Assembly: GCA_021779415.1 (NCBI GenBank)
Contig: JAJYAS010000272.1
Location: 1-5,591 of the forward strand
Source of the DNA: Bacillota bacterium
GTDB taxonomy: Bacteria > Bacillota_B > Desulfitobacteriia > Desulfitobacteriales > Desulfitobacteriaceae
Direction: 5' to 3'
DNA length: 5,591 nt
Within the stretch, counting starts at the first letter, position 1. Each line of letters opens with the position of its first letter. Under the pieces are notes generated by a model. The model searched no databases, was not told where the DNA came from, and saw only the letters and a program-made list of their open reading frames with translations. The position numbers were made by a program, and so were the translations under genes. Shown one piece after another: positions 5,353 through 5,591 of the stretch.

Positions 5353-5423
5353 TGGAGCCATTGACCGAGATTGAACCAGTGCCTTATCCTTACCAAGGAG
5401 CTCTACCAACTGAGCACCATAGC
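5353..5423 (-). tRNA. tRNA-Thr (anticodon GGT), shortened and probably degenerate
   Basis: The loop TTGGTAA, the D-arm GCTC/GAGC, the T-loop TTCAATC and the encoded CCA (5353-5355) identify tRNA-Thr(GGT). It is only 71 nt long where about 76 is expected. One base is missing between acceptor and D-stem. About three are missing between D-stem and anticodon stem, leaving only TCC/GGA as an intact 3-bp anticodon stem. About one is missing in the variable region. Acceptor arms GCTATGG / CAATGGC contain a G-A mismatch, and the T-stem has two G-T wobbles. It sits within the operon with normal spacing. It is likely a decaying tRNA gene, or the sequence has errors. Confidence 0.75.
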
Positions 5424-5441
5424 AGGTCTTAGATTAAATAA

Positions 5442-5518
5442 TGGTGCGCTCGGAGAGATTCGAACTCCCGGCCTTCTGATTCGTAGTCAGACGCTCTATC
5501 CAGCTGGGCTACGAGCGC
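5442..5518 (-). tRNA. tRNA-Arg (anticodon ACG)
   Basis: This is a 77-nt gene with CCA encoded (5442-5444) and discriminator A. Acceptor arms GCGCTCG / CGAGCGC pair perfectly. The anticodon stem CTGAC.. (loop CTACGAA region) gives ACG, whose A34 is normally edited to inosine to read CGU/CGC/CGA. The T-loop is TTCGAAT. It appears functional. Confidence 0.97.
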
Positions 5519-5522
5519 ATTT

Positions 5523-5591
5523 TGGAGCGGGTGACGAGATTCGGACTCGCGACTTTCACCTTGGCAAGGTGACACTCTACCACTGAGTTAC
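5523..5591 (-). tRNA. tRNA-Gly (anticodon GCC), 5' end cut by window edge
   Basis: About 69 of 75 nt are visible; the first six acceptor bases lie outside. CCA is encoded (5523-5525), discriminator T, 3' acceptor CACCCGC. The anticodon stem TCACC / GGTGA holds loop TTGCCAA, anticodon GCC. The D-loop retains GG. The T-loop reads TCCGAAT instead of the near-universal TTCGAAT, so position 55 is C rather than U (pseudouridine). It is the first visible gene of the cluster. Confidence 0.93.

Noticed and set aside
5160..5586. Long plus-strand open frames across the tRNA cluster with 'GLEPTTYRLTAG'-like peptides
   Set aside because: They are antisense reading of tRNA genes, a well-known source of spurious protein predictions; six tRNAs on the minus strand explain the sequence.
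1..5591. CRISPR array, insertion sequence or phage attachment site
   Set aside because: No regularly spaced direct repeats, transposase-like protein, terminal inverted repeats or duplicated tRNA ends were seen.

Overview
The window looks like a piece of a Firmicutes chromosome, most plausibly an anaerobic, Peptococcaceae/Desulfitobacteriaceae-type Clostridia. The reasons are strong AGGAGG-type ribosome binding sites, moderate GC by eye, a lipoprotein-type TRAP binding protein, a LacI-family regulator with a sigma-A-type promoter, and a tRNA cluster whose genes encode CCA. The genus is inference. Every gene that I accept lies on the minus strand.

Layout, in the direction of transcription (right to left). 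At 5591-5064 is a six-gene tRNA cluster, Gly(GCC) - Arg(ACG) - Thr(GGT) - Leu(GAG) - Asn(GTT) - Gly(TCC), closed by a clear Rho-independent terminator at 5021-5053. The Thr gene is 71 nt long instead of 76 and carries several defects. At 4895-3350 is a two-gene operon for a family I (glutaconate/IpdAB-like) CoA-transferase, with the alpha subunit first and the beta subunit 1 nt behind it. The alpha reading frame is interrupted once by TGA at 4589-4587. It continues in the same frame with clearly homologous sequence, and a hairpin of bacterial-SECIS size and position directly follows the TGA. The alpha subunit is therefore either a candidate selenoprotein or a single-mutation pseudogene. At 3115-2072 is a KdgR-like LacI-family repressor. 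It has a good promoter (TTGACA, 17 nt, TATTAT), a palindromic AACCGGTT operator just downstream, and a puzzling start codon. At 1920-1 is a TRAP transporter: dctP (lipoprotein solute receptor), dctQ (small permease) and the N-terminal third of dctM (large permease, running off the window). The dctQ and dctM genes overlap by ATGA.

How they may work together (inference). The repressor probably controls itself and the adjacent TRAP genes, since AAACCG-type sites lie both on its own promoter and upstream of dctP. The TRAP system imports an organic or sugar acid. The CoA-transferase pair is divergent in its active-site region and may handle a carboxylate or CoA thioester, but nothing in the sequence ties it firmly to the same substrate.

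The item most worth follow-up is the in-frame UGA with its downstream hairpin in the CoA-transferase alpha gene. Three oddities in this window (the UGA, the regulator without a well-placed start codon, and the shortened tRNA-Thr) could also be sequence errors, so read-level confirmation matters for each.
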